A stretch of DNA of 64,000 bases from Candidatus Latescibacterota bacterium (GCA_022819745.1 JAJEGS010000055.1:1-64000), one strand, 5' to 3'; shown: positions 42,918-52,489, counted from the first letter of the stretch. Made by a program: numbers and translations. The notes: generated from the sequence alone by a model not told the origin.

Positions 42918-42923
42918 CGCGCC

Positions 42924-44822
42924 ATGCGCTTGTGCTGCTGTATCATCGCATTGCTGCTCATGGCCTGTGCCCGTGGCAAAAGCACCGGGCCGATGGTCTT
43001 CGACGATGGGGCTGTCCCTGTCGTGTCTGTTGAGGATCCACCGCCAGATACGGCCGACCTACGCGCTGTTCGCTGGCACTTGCTGTTCGCTATCGAAAGC
43101 CACGCTCTCGGTCAGACTCAACAGGCGCAAGAGTCGCTCGATGCGGCCATCGGCATTCTGGCCAGCCTCGACGAGCACGACGCGCTGGTCGATACCACGC
43201 AGGCCATGCGCCTCGGTTTGGAGATTGAGCAGGCCTACCTCAGCTTGTTGCCGCACTTGGAGCACCTTCCCCCCGACAGCCATTTACCCCTTCTGCTCGA
43301 AGGGCTATCCAAGGAAAAAATCGAGACCCTGCCAGCCGACGCCGAACCGTTGGTCCTCATCCACCGGCTCGGTCGCCGCTGCGACATGCCCATCGACGCC
43401 AATGACCGCGTCGTCGCCAGTCTCCAATTCTTTCAGACGCGAGGTCGCAAGACCTTTGCCATTTGGTTGCAGCGCGCCGGGCGCTATCGCAGGCTGATCA
43501 CCGATATTCTCCAGCGCGAGGGGATGCCCAGCGACCTTTTCTACCTAGCGGTTATCGAAAGTGGTCTCAATCCAAGGGCCTATTCGCGGTCGCGAGCGGT
43601 GGGGTTGTGGCAGTTTATGAAGAAGACTGCCGTTGAGGAGAACCTCAAGATTGACCATTGGATCGACGAGCGGCGCGACCCGATCAAGGCGACCGAGGCT
43701 GCTGTCCGGTACCTAGAAAAACTCAAGGAGGAGTTCGGCGACTGGCGCTTGGCCCTAGCCGCGTACAACGCCGGGCCAGGACGAGTCCGTCGGACTATTG
43801 CCCGCTCCGGCACCAAAGACTACTGGCAACTCGACCTGCCCCGCGAAACGAAAAACTACGTGCCGCTCTTTATGGCCGCGACCATCATCGCCAAGGAGCC
43901 ACAACTTTTTGGTTTTGAACCCCAAGCCGAAGAGCCAGCCTTTACATATGAGGAAGTAGTTCTGCCCGCAGACTGGCCGTATGTCGATCTGAAAGCAGCG
44001 GCCCAGCTCTTGGGCATCGAACGCCAAGTGTTGCACGACCTCAACCCCGAACTGCGCCAAGACATCACGCCGCCAGGGCACCGCTCGTCTTATACGCTGC
44101 GAGTGCCGCCCGGCAAGCGCCAGCTCTTGCTCGACCAGTACGCCAGTCTGCCGACCCCGCAGAAGGCCGCGGTCCATCATTACCGGGTGCAGCGCGGCGA
44201 CACGATCTCTGGGGTCGCCCAGACCTTTGGCGTTTCTACGCGGGTCATTGCCGCGGCCAATAGCCTCAAAAACCCCAATTTCATCCGGCCGCGGCAAATA
44301 CTCTATATCCCGATCTCGGCCGCTCCGAGGGCTAAGCAAGGAAGAGCCTCGAAAGGCGGCGAAATGTACACGGTGCAGTCGGGCGATACGCTGTGGGAAT
44401 TGGCCCGGCGCTTTTCGGTCAGCGTCGCCGACTTACAGGCTTGGAACGGTCTTAAAACCGAACGGATCAAACCCGGTCAGGAATTGGTGATGCGACCGCA
44501 GCCTAGTGCCCGAGCGGTGCTGAAAAGCGGCGAAATGTACACGGTGCAGTCGGGCGATACGCTGTGGGAATTGGCCCGGCGCTTTTCGGTCAGCGTCGCC
44601 GACTTACAGGCTTGGAACGGTCTTGAAACCGAACGGATCAAGCCCGGTCAACAGCTAACCGTGGCCAACGAGCAAACGCAGTTTTACACCGTAGTCACGG
44701 GCGATACGCTACACAGCATCGCCCGCAAATTCGGCCTCGCTCCCAGCGATATTGCCCACCAGAACAACATCGGCCTCTCGGAGACGCTGCTAGCGGGCAC
44801 GACCTTACAAATCCCGAGGTGA
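42924..44822 (+). CDS. mltD: Membrane-bound lytic murein transglycosylase D with four LysM domains
   Basis: 632-aa lipoprotein: signal IIALLLMAC has a proper lipobox. The SLT domain has the catalytic Glu in VIESGLNPRAYSRSRAVGLW and AYNAGPGRVRR downstream. Four LysM modules start near residues 419, 481, 538 and 587; E. coli MltD has two. LysM 2 and 3 are almost identical at DNA level. It cleaves peptidoglycan to 1,6-anhydro ends. It is followed after one base by mreD, tying it to the elongation machinery. Confidence 0.94.
   Translation: MRLCCCIIALLLMACARGKSTGPMVFDDGAVPVVSVEDPPPDTADLRAVRWHLLFAIESHALGQTQQAQESLDAAIGILASLDEHDALVDTTQAMRLGLEIEQAYLSLLPHLEHLPPDSHLPLLLEGLSKEKIETLPADAEPLVLIHRLGRRCDMPIDANDRVVASLQFFQTRGRKTFAIWLQRAGRYRRLITDILQREGMPSDLFYLAVIESGLNPRAYSRSRAVGLWQFMKKTAVEENLKIDHWIDERRDPIKATEAAVRYLEKLKEEFGDWRLALAAYNAGPGRVRRTIARSGTKDYWQLDLPRETKNYVPLFMAATIIAKEPQLFGFEPQAEEPAFTYEEVVLPADWPYVDLKAAAQLLGIERQVLHDLNPELRQDITPPGHRSSYTLRVPPGKRQLLLDQYASLPTPQKAAVHHYRVQRGDTISGVAQTFGVSTRVIAAANSLKNPNFIRPRQILYIPISAAPRAKQGRASKGGEMYTVQSGDTLWELARRFSVSVADLQAWNGLKTERIKPGQELVMRPQPSARAVLKSGEMYTVQSGDTLWELARRFSVSVADLQAWNGLETERIKPGQQLTVANEQTQFYTVVTGDTLHSIARKFGLAPSDIAHQNNIGLSETLLAGTTLQIPR
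44356..44650 (+). repeat. 171-bp-period tandem duplication inside mltD (LysM 2 and 3)
   Basis: The segment 44356-44479 reappears at 44527-44650 with only two differences in about 124 bp. The period is 171 bp or 57 codons, so the frame is kept and a whole LysM module plus part of its linker is duplicated. The near-identity indicates a recent or homogenised duplication. Confidence 0.9.
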
Positions 44823-44823
44823 C

Positions 44824-45291
44824 ATGAGTGCGGCCCGCCATATTCTCTTGTTAGCACTGGCCTTCGTCCTGCAAACTACTTGGGTTGATTCTATCAAGAT
44901 AGGATTGATCAAACCCGATCTATTGATTGTGGCGTTGAGTTTCGTCGCGCTGCGCAGCGGGCCAGTGGCCGGGGCCTATACGGGACTTGGGCTTGGCATC
45001 TTACAAGACCTCTATATGCCCGCCGATCTCGGGGTCAATGCGCTCGCCAAGTCGCTCATCGGCGCGGGCTTTGGCTACAGTCATACTCACATGGTCTCCG
45101 ACAGCATTCAAGTGCAGGCCGCCCTGATTTTCGGTGCTGTGATCTTCCATGATCTTATCTATTATGTAGGTGCCGGCGCTGATGTGCCCTTTGAGGTGGT
45201 CAATATCTTGGGCCGCGCTGTGTACACGGGCCTGATAAGTGCGGTTTTCTTAACCGGCTTGCTCGTCAAACGCTATCTCTTTCCCGCTTGA
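44824..45291 (+). CDS. mreD: Rod shape-determining protein MreD
   Basis: 155-aa inner-membrane protein with about five hydrophobic helices, typical of MreD: LLLALAFVLQTTWVD at the start, KPDLLIVALSFVALRSG, and GLGLGILQDLYMPADLGVNA. It belongs to the elongasome with MreB/MreC, PBP2 and RodA. MreB and MreC genes are not directly upstream, where mltD stands instead. Stop overlaps the next gene's alternative TTG start. Confidence 0.9.
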   Translation: MSAARHILLLALAFVLQTTWVDSIKIGLIKPDLLIVALSFVALRSGPVAGAYTGLGLGILQDLYMPADLGVNALAKSLIGAGFGYSHTHMVSDSIQVQAALIFGAVIFHDLIYYVGAGADVPFEVVNILGRAVYTGLISAVFLTGLLVKRYLFPA

Positions 45292-45293
45292 TT

Positions 45294-47066
45294 ATGCAAC
45301 ATCCACTGCCACAAGATGAGCGCCCGCCCCTCAAACTCCTCCTCGCGCCCATCATCTTGCTGTTCGCGATTTTGCTCCTGCGTCTGTTCTATTTGCAGGT
45401 CGTCACCTCGGCCGACTACGCTCGCGAGTCCGAGGAAAACCGCATTGCTCAGCGGCGCGTCAAAGCCCCCCGCGGGCTGATCTACGACCGCGATGGACGC
45501 ATATTGGCCCGCACCCGACCATTTTACACTGTCGCGTTAGAACGCACCACGCGCAAGGACTTTGAGGCAGCCACCGCAGCGTTTACAAGGGCCGTCGGGG
45601 ATATAGAACTAGACGGCGAATACAGTCGCAAATACCGCACAATCCGCCTCAAGCGCGATGTTGATTTTCGCACGGTATCGATCGTAGAAGAGCGGCTCAA
45701 GGCGGATTGGCCCTTGCTCGACATTGAAATCGAGACCCAGCGCTACTATCCTTATGGTACGGCCGCCGCTCATTTACTCGGCTATATCGGCATCATCCGC
45801 GACCAGGATCTCCAAGGGAACAATGAAAACGCCTACGTGCTCGGCGATTTTATCGGCAAAACCGGGATCGAGCAGGTGTACGAAAACAGCCTGCGCGGCC
45901 GCGACGGCATGCTGTACGTCGAGATTGACGCGACCGGACGCACGGGTCGAGAGTTTCCAGAGCGCGATCGGCTTCCCGTGCCCGGTGCCCCTCTGCACCT
46001 GACCCTTGACTTGGAAGTGCAGCTAGCGGCCGAGCGCGCCCTGCCCGATAGTTTTGCTAGTGCGCTGGTCGCTCTTGACCCGCGCACTGGGGCCGTGCTA
46101 GCTTGGGCCAGTAAGCCGACCTTTGATCCCAACATTTTCGTGTCGTTCCAAGCCCAAAAGGAGCGGCGGCGGGTCTTGCAGAGCGAGACTGTGCTCCTCA
46201 ACCGCGCTTTGCAAGGGCATTATCCACCCGGCTCGACGTTCAAGATGGTCAGTGCCATAGCCGCACTCGAAACGGGCGTCACCGATACGCTGAGCCTGTT
46301 TGAGCCTTGCTATGGTGCACTGCGGGTGGGTAGGAGCACGTTTCGCTGCCACAAGCGAACAGGCCACGGTAGTCTGACCCTACCAGGGGCTATTGAGGTC
46401 TCCTGTAATGTTTACTTCTACCATTTGGCTAGGTTGATGAGCATTGAAACGTGGCATAAGTACGGGGCCAAATTAGGCTTCGGCCAGCCGACTGGGATCA
46501 CCTATCCCGGAGAGGCTGCTGGTCTCCTGCCCTCGCGCCAGTACTACAAGGAGCGCGACGGCTGGTCCTTTGGGCACCTGATCAACCTCTCCATTGGTCA
46601 AGGTTCTCTATTGGTCACGCCCATGCAGATGGCCCGCTACGTAGCCGCCATTGCCAACGGCGGTCATTTGGTCACGCCATACGTCAGCGGCGATCCCCCT
46701 CGCCGCCAACGCATTGACGGCATTTCGTCGCGGACCCTCAGCATCGTGAGAAAGGCCATGCGGCGGGTGGTGGCCAGCGATACTGGTACCGGCCGCCGAG
46801 CGCGGGTTGACGGCGTCGCGATTGCGGCCAAGACGGGTACTGCGCAAGTGCCTAGTCGAGACGATGATGCTTGGATGGTGGCCTTTGCTCCGTACGAGAA
46901 ACCCGCCATCGCCATCGCGGCTGTGGTTGAAGGGGGGGGCAGCGGCGGGGCGCGCGTCGGCCCGGTTGTGCGCGAGGTCGTCAAAGCCTTTTGCATCCAA
47001 GAGGGCATCATTGCGCCAGAAGTGACCGAGGTGGACACGCTGTTGACTAACCAGGGAATGCTTTAA
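45294..47066 (+). CDS. mrdA: Penicillin-binding protein 2 (peptidoglycan transpeptidase)
   Basis: 590-aa class B PBP: N-terminal membrane helix (about 15-33), dimerisation domain with RGLIYDRDGRILA, and transpeptidase domain with active-site STFK in PPGSTFKMVSA, SCN in EVSCNVYFYH and KTGTAQVP near the C-terminus. It crosslinks new peptidoglycan during rod elongation together with RodA. ATG 45294 is preferred over the TTG at 45288. The rodA gene follows after 3 bp. Confidence 0.96.
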   Translation: MQHPLPQDERPPLKLLLAPIILLFAILLLRLFYLQVVTSADYARESEENRIAQRRVKAPRGLIYDRDGRILARTRPFYTVALERTTRKDFEAATAAFTRAVGDIELDGEYSRKYRTIRLKRDVDFRTVSIVEERLKADWPLLDIEIETQRYYPYGTAAAHLLGYIGIIRDQDLQGNNENAYVLGDFIGKTGIEQVYENSLRGRDGMLYVEIDATGRTGREFPERDRLPVPGAPLHLTLDLEVQLAAERALPDSFASALVALDPRTGAVLAWASKPTFDPNIFVSFQAQKERRRVLQSETVLLNRALQGHYPPGSTFKMVSAIAALETGVTDTLSLFEPCYGALRVGRSTFRCHKRTGHGSLTLPGAIEVSCNVYFYHLARLMSIETWHKYGAKLGFGQPTGITYPGEAAGLLPSRQYYKERDGWSFGHLINLSIGQGSLLVTPMQMARYVAAIANGGHLVTPYVSGDPPRRQRIDGISSRTLSIVRKAMRRVVASDTGTGRRARVDGVAIAAKTGTAQVPSRDDDAWMVAFAPYEKPAIAIAAVVEGGGSGGARVGPVVREVVKAFCIQEGIIAPEVTEVDTLLTNQGML

Positions 47067-47069
47067 CCC

Positions 47070-48308
47070 ATGCGCTTGCTCCGTCGGCTCGATGTCCCGC
47101 TCCTGATTGCGACTTTGGCGACCGTACTGATCGGCATCATCGCGATCTACAGTGCTACGTATCACAACGACTCTATCACGGTGCAGAACGCTTGGATTAA
47201 GCAACTCCAATTCGCGATTTTGGCCTTTGCCGTAGCTATAGCCGTCGTCTATATCCCGGAAAAGGTTATTTACAGCGTGGCGTATCTGCTATACCTGTTC
47301 GGCATTGTGAGCTTAGTCGCGGTGTTGATGTGGGGCACGGGCGACGCTACTCGTTGGTTGCGCTTGGGACCGGTGATGTTGCAGCCTTCAGAACTGGCCA
47401 AGATCGCGACCATCATAGCGCTAGCTCGCTACCTGAGCGACCGCAGCGCCGAACGCGTCAACTCCTTTGGTGGCTTTCTCGGGGCCTTGTTCCTCGTATT
47501 GGCGCCGATCATCTTAATTGTGCGCCAGCCCGACTTGGGAACCGCGATTTCTTTTGGCGCGCCCTTTTTCCCCATGCTTTATTGGGCGGGGATGCGCAAG
47601 TTCTTCATCTTCCTCGTCATCTCTCCGCTCATCAGCGTCTTCTGTTCCTTAGATCCGCTGTGGCAACAGGGTACTCCCTATGTCTTCGCTGTCTTTATCG
47701 TCGGCAGCACCTTCTTGATTCACCATTTTATACGCCGGCTCTGGCTCACCATTTCCATGGCTGTTGTAAACATCTCGGCGGGTTTACTCACGGTGTACTT
47801 TTTGGAGAATTTTCTGCGTCCATACCAGAAGGCCCGCATCATGACTTTCTTCGATCCAGCCAGCGATCCGCTCGGAGACGGGTGGAACATCATCCAATCC
47901 AAGATCGCCATTGGCTCTGGAGGGCTGACGGGTAAAGGTCTGTTAGAAGGGACGCAGACTAAGCACCAGTTCCTGCCGGCGGCTCATACCGATTTTATCT
48001 TCTCGGTCATTGCGGAGGAGGGGGGGTTTGTCATGGCCCTGATCGTGCTGGGCCTGTTCTTTCTTCTTATCTATCGGGCGCTGCACATCGCCTCCATGGC
48101 CAACAATGCCTTTTACGGCCTAACAGCCCTCGGCTTGGCTGCGATGCTGACCTTTCACGTGTTTATCAACGTTGGCATGACCATCGGCGTCATGCCTATC
48201 ACCGGCCTGCCACTGCCCTTTCTCAGCTCGGGAGGCTCTTCGCTGCTGTCCAACCTCCTCGCTATCGGTCTGCTCCTCCACATCGGCACCTACCGCCACG
48301 AGTTCTGA
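47070..48308 (+). CDS. rodA: Rod shape-determining protein RodA (SEDS glycosyltransferase)
   Basis: 412-aa SEDS protein with about ten membrane helices. Seen: ATRWLRLGPVMLQPSELAKI, the DLGTAISF loop, the periplasmic segment with KARIMTFFDPASDPLGDGWN, and PAAHTDFIFSVIAEEGGF, all typical. It polymerises lipid II and pairs with PBP2. Follows mrdA by 3 bp and is followed directly by the TPR gene. Confidence 0.96.
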   Translation: MRLLRRLDVPLLIATLATVLIGIIAIYSATYHNDSITVQNAWIKQLQFAILAFAVAIAVVYIPEKVIYSVAYLLYLFGIVSLVAVLMWGTGDATRWLRLGPVMLQPSELAKIATIIALARYLSDRSAERVNSFGGFLGALFLVLAPIILIVRQPDLGTAISFGAPFFPMLYWAGMRKFFIFLVISPLISVFCSLDPLWQQGTPYVFAVFIVGSTFLIHHFIRRLWLTISMAVVNISAGLLTVYFLENFLRPYQKARIMTFFDPASDPLGDGWNIIQSKIAIGSGGLTGKGLLEGTQTKHQFLPAAHTDFIFSVIAEEGGFVMALIVLGLFFLLIYRALHIASMANNAFYGLTALGLAAMLTFHVFINVGMTIGVMPITGLPLPFLSSGGSSLLSNLLAIGLLLHIGTYRHEF

Positions 48309-49367
48309 ATGCGCGTTGCTAGACAGGCCGTTTGCTGCGCTCTGCTCGGCGCGTTCGTCATCAGTAACCCGCAATGCGGGGCCTATCGAGCCGGGCACGC
48401 CCAGCTAGCGCACGCCTATTTGCGCGATGGCCTCTACGACCAAGCCTTGGCCGAAACCCGCCGGGCCATTCGCCAAGACGGGCCGAATGACCGCTTGCTG
48501 CTCATCGCCGCTCTCGCCCGGCTGGGCCTAGAAGAAGTGGATGCCGCACTGGAGCTGATCGGCCAAGCCGTTGCTTTGGCACCGGACAACGACGACCTGT
48601 ACAGGGCCCTGCGCGACATTTGCGAAAAAGAGGAGCGCTTCGCCCAAACCGAAAAACTCATCGTGCAATTGCGCACAGACCACGGAGAGAGTGCGTGGCT
48701 GTGGGCAATCGAAGGCTGGCTCCACGCCCGTCAAGAGCGGTCCGACGCAGCCGTAGAAGCGCTGCGCCAAGCTATCCGACTCGACGAGCACCACTTCTTC
48801 GCCCACATTGAACTCGGTCGCCTTTTGATTGCCGAAGGGCGATTCGCCGAGGCCGAAGTCGCGCTTGTCGAGGCCGTGCGCATTCAACCCGATGACCGGC
48901 AACTCGTCCTTACCTTGGGCGATTGCCAACTCCGCCAAGGGCTTGCGGAACGAGCCGCTCGCACTTTTGCTCAAGCGTTGACGGCCGGGGTCGTTAGTGC
49001 GGTTGACATCGCCCGCATCTACTACGAGCGCGAGCGACCCGGCCGCGCTATTGAATACTACGAGCGCGCCTTGGCCGGTGCTCCAGACGATCCCCTGATC
49101 CTCAACAACTTGGCTTGGACCTATGCAGAAGAGCGGCTGCGCCTTAGCTATGCCCTAAATCTGTCGATGCGTGCGGTCAAGCTCGACGCGGAAAGCTCGG
49201 TCTATCTAGACACCTATGCGGAATTGCTGCACCTGTTGGGGCGGCATGCCCACGCAGTGGCCATTATGCGCCAAGCCCTCGCGCTTGAGCCGACCGATGG
49301 CGAGCACCGGGCCTATCTCGAAGGCCAGATGGCGAAATTCCACCGTGCGCTCGCCACGCGCCTGTGA
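48309..49367 (+). CDS. Tetratricopeptide-repeat protein
   Basis: 352-aa protein with a short N-terminal hydrophobic segment (about 5-19), probably secreted or membrane-attached. At least seven TPR-like helix pairs follow, for example YDQALAETRRAIRQDGPNDR, AAVEALRQAIRLDEHHFF and RAIEYYERALAGAPDDPL. No catalytic motif. Start is the base after the rodA stop codon, so it belongs to the elongation operon and may scaffold envelope complexes. It ends one base before the convergent sigma-54 activator gene. Confidence 0.85.
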   Translation: MRVARQAVCCALLGAFVISNPQCGAYRAGHAQLAHAYLRDGLYDQALAETRRAIRQDGPNDRLLLIAALARLGLEEVDAALELIGQAVALAPDNDDLYRALRDICEKEERFAQTEKLIVQLRTDHGESAWLWAIEGWLHARQERSDAAVEALRQAIRLDEHHFFAHIELGRLLIAEGRFAEAEVALVEAVRIQPDDRQLVLTLGDCQLRQGLAERAARTFAQALTAGVVSAVDIARIYYERERPGRAIEYYERALAGAPDDPLILNNLAWTYAEERLRLSYALNLSMRAVKLDAESSVYLDTYAELLHLLGRHAHAVAIMRQALALEPTDGEHRAYLEGQMAKFHRALATRL

Positions 49368-49368
49368 G

Positions 49369-50403
49369 TTAGGTGCGGTAGTGTTGGTAGTCGATGTCGA
49401 GGTGTTCTAACTTTGCGTACAGGCTCTTGCGCGACAGGCCCACGTCTTCGGCTACTTGTGAAATCACCCCGCGGTGTCGGTGCAGAGCCTCGCAGAGGAA
49501 GTGCCGCTCAAACGAGCTCCGCGCTTCCTTAAAATCGCGCTGGCTTAGATCGGGCTCTTCTTCGTCCTGCCAATGGACGATCTCTTCGGGCACGTCTTTT
49601 TCCCGCAATAAGCTGTCGCTTGCGAAAATGACCATGCGTTCGAGCGCGTTTTCCAACTGCCGCACATTGCCCGGCCATGGATAGGCCAAAAAGTGGTTTA
49701 AGGCCGCGGCGTCGAGCCCGCGAATTTTGCACCCGTTTTGCGCCGCCAATCGGCGGATAAAGTGTTCGATTAGTAGGGGAATGTCTCCCTTGCGCTGGCG
49801 TAGCGGCGGCAGCTTGAGCGGTACGACGTTGAGCCGGTAGAAGAGATCTTCGCGGAAGGTTCCTTTGCGGACCTCTTCCCGCAAATCTACGTTGGTGGCG
49901 GCAATGACCCGCACATCTATCCGCAAGGTCTCAGCGCCTCCGACGCGCTCAAACTCGCGTTCCTGTAGGACGCGCAACAGGCGCAGTTGAACGCGCATAT
50001 CCGCTGCGCCAATCTCGTCGAGAAACAAGGTCCCGCGATCGGCTAGTTCAAAGCGGCCTAAGTGCTGGCGGACCGCACCCGTAAAGGCTCCTTTCTCGTG
50101 CCCGAACAGCTCACTCTCCAACACGCCTTCGGGCAGCGAGGCACAGTTGAGCCGCACAAACGAGGCTCTGCGCCTTGGGCTGCGCCCGTGTAAACGCCTC
50201 GCCAACACTTCTTTGCCTGTGCCGCTTTCTCCAGTGAGAAGCACGGTCGCTGGGGACTCAGCGACCCGGTCGGCTTGGGCTAGTAGGCGGCGGACTTGGG
50301 CGTTTTGGGTGATAAATTCGGGATGGTCAGCACAGCGGGGGGAGGACGCGCCCACTCGCGTAGCCGCGTCCGAGTTCGCAGACGTACAAGAGTATACAGA
50401 CAA
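49369..50403 (-). CDS. Sigma-54-dependent transcriptional activator without receiver domain
   Basis: 344-aa bacterial enhancer-binding protein. AAA+ domain: Walker A TGESGTGKEVLARRLH, the sigma-54 contact loop GAFTGA, Walker B LFLDEIGA and the arginine finger region FREDLFYRL. A Fis-type HTH ends the protein (VISQVAEDVGLSRKSLYAKL). Only about 30 residues precede the AAA+ domain, so there is no receiver, GAF or PAS sensor. Activity may be set by expression or a partner protein. The start is TTG 50403 after AAGGAAGGGAAGG. Confidence 0.9.
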   Translation of the reverse strand: MSVYSCTSANSDAATRVGASSPRCADHPEFITQNAQVRRLLAQADRVAESPATVLLTGESGTGKEVLARRLHGRSPRRRASFVRLNCASLPEGVLESELFGHEKGAFTGAVRQHLGRFELADRGTLFLDEIGAADMRVQLRLLRVLQEREFERVGGAETLRIDVRVIAATNVDLREEVRKGTFREDLFYRLNVVPLKLPPLRQRKGDIPLLIEHFIRRLAAQNGCKIRGLDAAALNHFLAYPWPGNVRQLENALERMVIFASDSLLREKDVPEEIVHWQDEEEPDLSQRDFKEARSSFERHFLCEALHRHRGVISQVAEDVGLSRKSLYAKLEHLDIDYQHYRT

Positions 50404-50454
50404 CCTTCCCTTCCTTCCTTTTTGGATATATAATGCAAAAATGCAAAAATGAAT

Positions 50455-50482
50455 ATAATATGCTGTTGCAAACGATTGTCAA
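50455..50482 (-). promoter_or_regulatory. Strong sigma-70 promoter for the sigma-54 activator gene
   Basis: On the minus strand a perfect TTGACA (50482-50477), 16-bp spacer and TATTAT (50460-50455). It starts about 45 nt before the TTG start codon. The leader includes a repeated TTTTGCAT motif (50433-50450 region). The very AT-rich 108-bp gap holds nothing else recognisable. Confidence 0.65.
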
Positions 50483-50511
50483 GAAAAAACAATGTAGAAA
50501 TTTGATGGGGG

Positions 50512-51288
50512 TTAGGCCAAGACAGAGGGCCGATGGGCACAGATTTCGGAAACTAAGCTGCTGTAGTTGCTGGAGCCTCTCGATTCTGCGTCGTAGAGCG
50601 CGACGGGTTGGCTAAAACCCGGGGCCTCGGCCAAGCTGATGTTGCGGCTGATGATCGTCTGATAGACCTTGTCGCCGAAGTGGTTGCGTACTTCTTGGGC
50701 CACGTGGCGACAAAGCTGCAAGCGGTTGTCATACAGGGTAAGTAAAACGCCCTCGATTTCGAGATTGGGATTGAGGTAGCGCCGCACCACGCGGATGGTG
50801 TCGTTGAGTTTGCTGACGCCTTCTAAGGCATAGTATTCACACTGCACCGGAATGAGCACGGAATCGGCCGCGCTCAGCGCGTTGATGGTCAGCAAGCCCA
50901 GGGACGGCGGGCAATCAATAAATATAAATTCGTATTGTCGTTTTATCGGATCCAGAGCTTCGGCCAGCCGTTTGTCGCGCCCGACCATAGCGGCCATCTC
51001 CACTTCGGCACCTGCGAGGCGGACATGCCCAGGCACTACGAAGAGGTCCTTTATATCAGTGGGAAAGGTCGCCGAGGAGGTGCTGAGTTGGCCTATCAAG
51101 ACCTCGTAGGTCGAGGCATAGTCGCTGCCGAGTTCGGCATCGCAACTACTAGTGGCATTGGCCTGTGGGTCTAAGTCGATGAGTAGGGTTCGATAGCCGG
51201 AAAGGGCTAGATAAGCGGCAAGATTGACAGCCGTAGTGGTCTTGCCCACCCCGCCTTTTTGATTGGCGATAGCGATGATTTTGCCCAT
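50512..51288 (-). CDS. ParA/Soj-family ATPase, no ParB next to it
   Basis: 258-aa ParA-type ATPase. Deviant Walker A KGGVGKTTTAVNLA, Walker A' region LLIDLDPQANATSS and Walker B FIFIDCPPSLGLLT. It matches chromosomal Soj in length. ATG 51288 (GKIIAIANQKGGVGK) is chosen; a start 18 bp upstream is possible. A parB gene normally follows, but here the next gene is the sigma-54 activator. ParB is either elsewhere or this is an orphan ParA positioning another cargo. Confidence 0.9.
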   Translation of the reverse strand: MGKIIAIANQKGGVGKTTTAVNLAAYLALSGYRTLLIDLDPQANATSSCDAELGSDYASTYEVLIGQLSTSSATFPTDIKDLFVVPGHVRLAGAEVEMAAMVGRDKRLAEALDPIKRQYEFIFIDCPPSLGLLTINALSAADSVLIPVQCEYYALEGVSKLNDTIRVVRRYLNPNLEIEGVLLTLYDNRLQLCRHVAQEVRNHFGDKVYQTIISRNISLAEAPGFSQPVALYDAESRGSSNYSSLVSEICAHRPSVLA

Positions 51289-51679
51289 ACCGATATTTTG
51301 CCCCATTAAAGCCTACAAAAAGGCTCAATCAGCTAATCGGAGCGCACCCAAGCGCGACTCCGTGCTATTTAGTGAGCAACCTAATCAAGAGGGTCAACTG
51401 ACTGCTCCCATAGCCAAAGGGAGCGTATTCAGGGGAGTTATACAGAAGACCCTAATCACCGCCTCTAATTCAATATAATACGGCGCGACGGCGCGTCAAG
51501 GATTTGTTTCAATTTGGTTGCATCTGGATATTAAATAATTCATAAGTATATATAAAACAATATGTTGTAAATTTATGATAAATGGGCTACAGCCCCTGTG
51601 CTACACGGTTTTTGGGCTGGTGGTGAGCAGTTTCTTATTATTGCTTTTCCCATAACCAAAATCGCGGAAGTGAAAGACG
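51289..51679. other. 391-bp AT-rich intergenic region between parA and mazG
   Basis: No convincing gene. It holds a parA promoter on the minus strand, a very AT-rich block (51525-51585) and a small GGGC-TACA-GCCC hairpin at 51587-51598. Plus-strand promoter elements for mazG must also lie here. I see no repeat of array, IS or attachment type. Confidence 0.5.
51472..51499 (-). promoter_or_regulatory. Predicted parA promoter
   Basis: Minus strand: TTGACG (51499-51494), 16-bp spacer, TATATT (51477-51472). The spacer contains the repeated GC-rich word CGCGCCGT. The resulting 5' leader of about 175 nt is long, so a nearer start is possible. Confidence 0.45.
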
Positions 51680-52480
51680 ATGCAAAACGATTCCACCTTC
51701 TCAGAATTAGTTGCTATCATGGCGCGTCTGCGCGGCCCTGCTGGCTGCCCTTGGGATCGCCAGCAGACGCACGCTACGCTCAAGCCCTACCTGTTAGAGG
51801 AAGTGTACGAGGCTCTTGAAGCCATTGACGCAGCAGACGACGCCGAACTGTGCAAGGAACTGGGCGATGTGTTGCTGCAAGTGGTGTTCCACGCCCAGAT
51901 CGCGGCCGAGGAGGGGCGCTTCGACATTGAGGCGGTCGGCCAAGCCATCGTCGATAAGCTGATTCGTCGCCATCCTCACGTCTTTGGCGATGCGAGTGCG
52001 GACGAGGCCGACGAGGTCTTGCTCCGCTGGGAGCAGATCAAAAAGCAGGAGCGCCGAGAGCAAGGGGAAGCTGCGCCATCGTTGCTGGAGGGCATTCCCA
52101 AGCACCTCCCCGCCTTAATGCGCGCCCATCGAATTCAGACGCGAGTCGCACATCAGGGGTTTGATTGGGACGACATTGATGGCGCACTCGACAAGGTCGA
52201 AGAGGAATTTGCCGAAGTGCGCAAGGCTTGGGAGACGGATAGGGCCTCGGCGGTTGAGGAAGAGTTTGGCGACTTGCTCTTTTCGTTAGTCAACGCCAGC
52301 CGATTCCTCAAAGTAGATCCCGAACAGGCGCTCAGACGGGCGAGCACCAAGTTCGAGCGCCGCTTTCGCGCCCTAGAGGATATCGTGCAGGCGCGAGGCG
52401 AGGAAGTCGCCACGCTCTCGCTGGCGGCCCTAGACGAGATCTGGGACGAGGTGAAAGCGCGCGAAAGGGGCAAAGAGTAA
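51680..52480 (+). CDS. mazG: Nucleoside triphosphate pyrophosphohydrolase MazG
   Basis: 266-aa two-domain MazG, hydrolysing NTPs to NMP and pyrophosphate as house-cleaning. The first domain has RLRGPAGCPWDRQQTHATLK and EEVYEALEAI with KELGDVLLQVVFH. The second has EEEFAEVRKAW with EEEFGDLLFSLVNASR. These are the EExxE and ExxD metal motifs. Normal length for E. coli-type MazG. A membrane-protein gene follows after nine bases. Confidence 0.95.
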   Translation: MQNDSTFSELVAIMARLRGPAGCPWDRQQTHATLKPYLLEEVYEALEAIDAADDAELCKELGDVLLQVVFHAQIAAEEGRFDIEAVGQAIVDKLIRRHPHVFGDASADEADEVLLRWEQIKKQERREQGEAAPSLLEGIPKHLPALMRAHRIQTRVAHQGFDWDDIDGALDKVEEEFAEVRKAWETDRASAVEEEFGDLLFSLVNASRFLKVDPEQALRRASTKFERRFRALEDIVQARGEEVATLSLAALDEIWDEVKARERGKE

Positions 52481-52489
52481 GCAAGTGAT

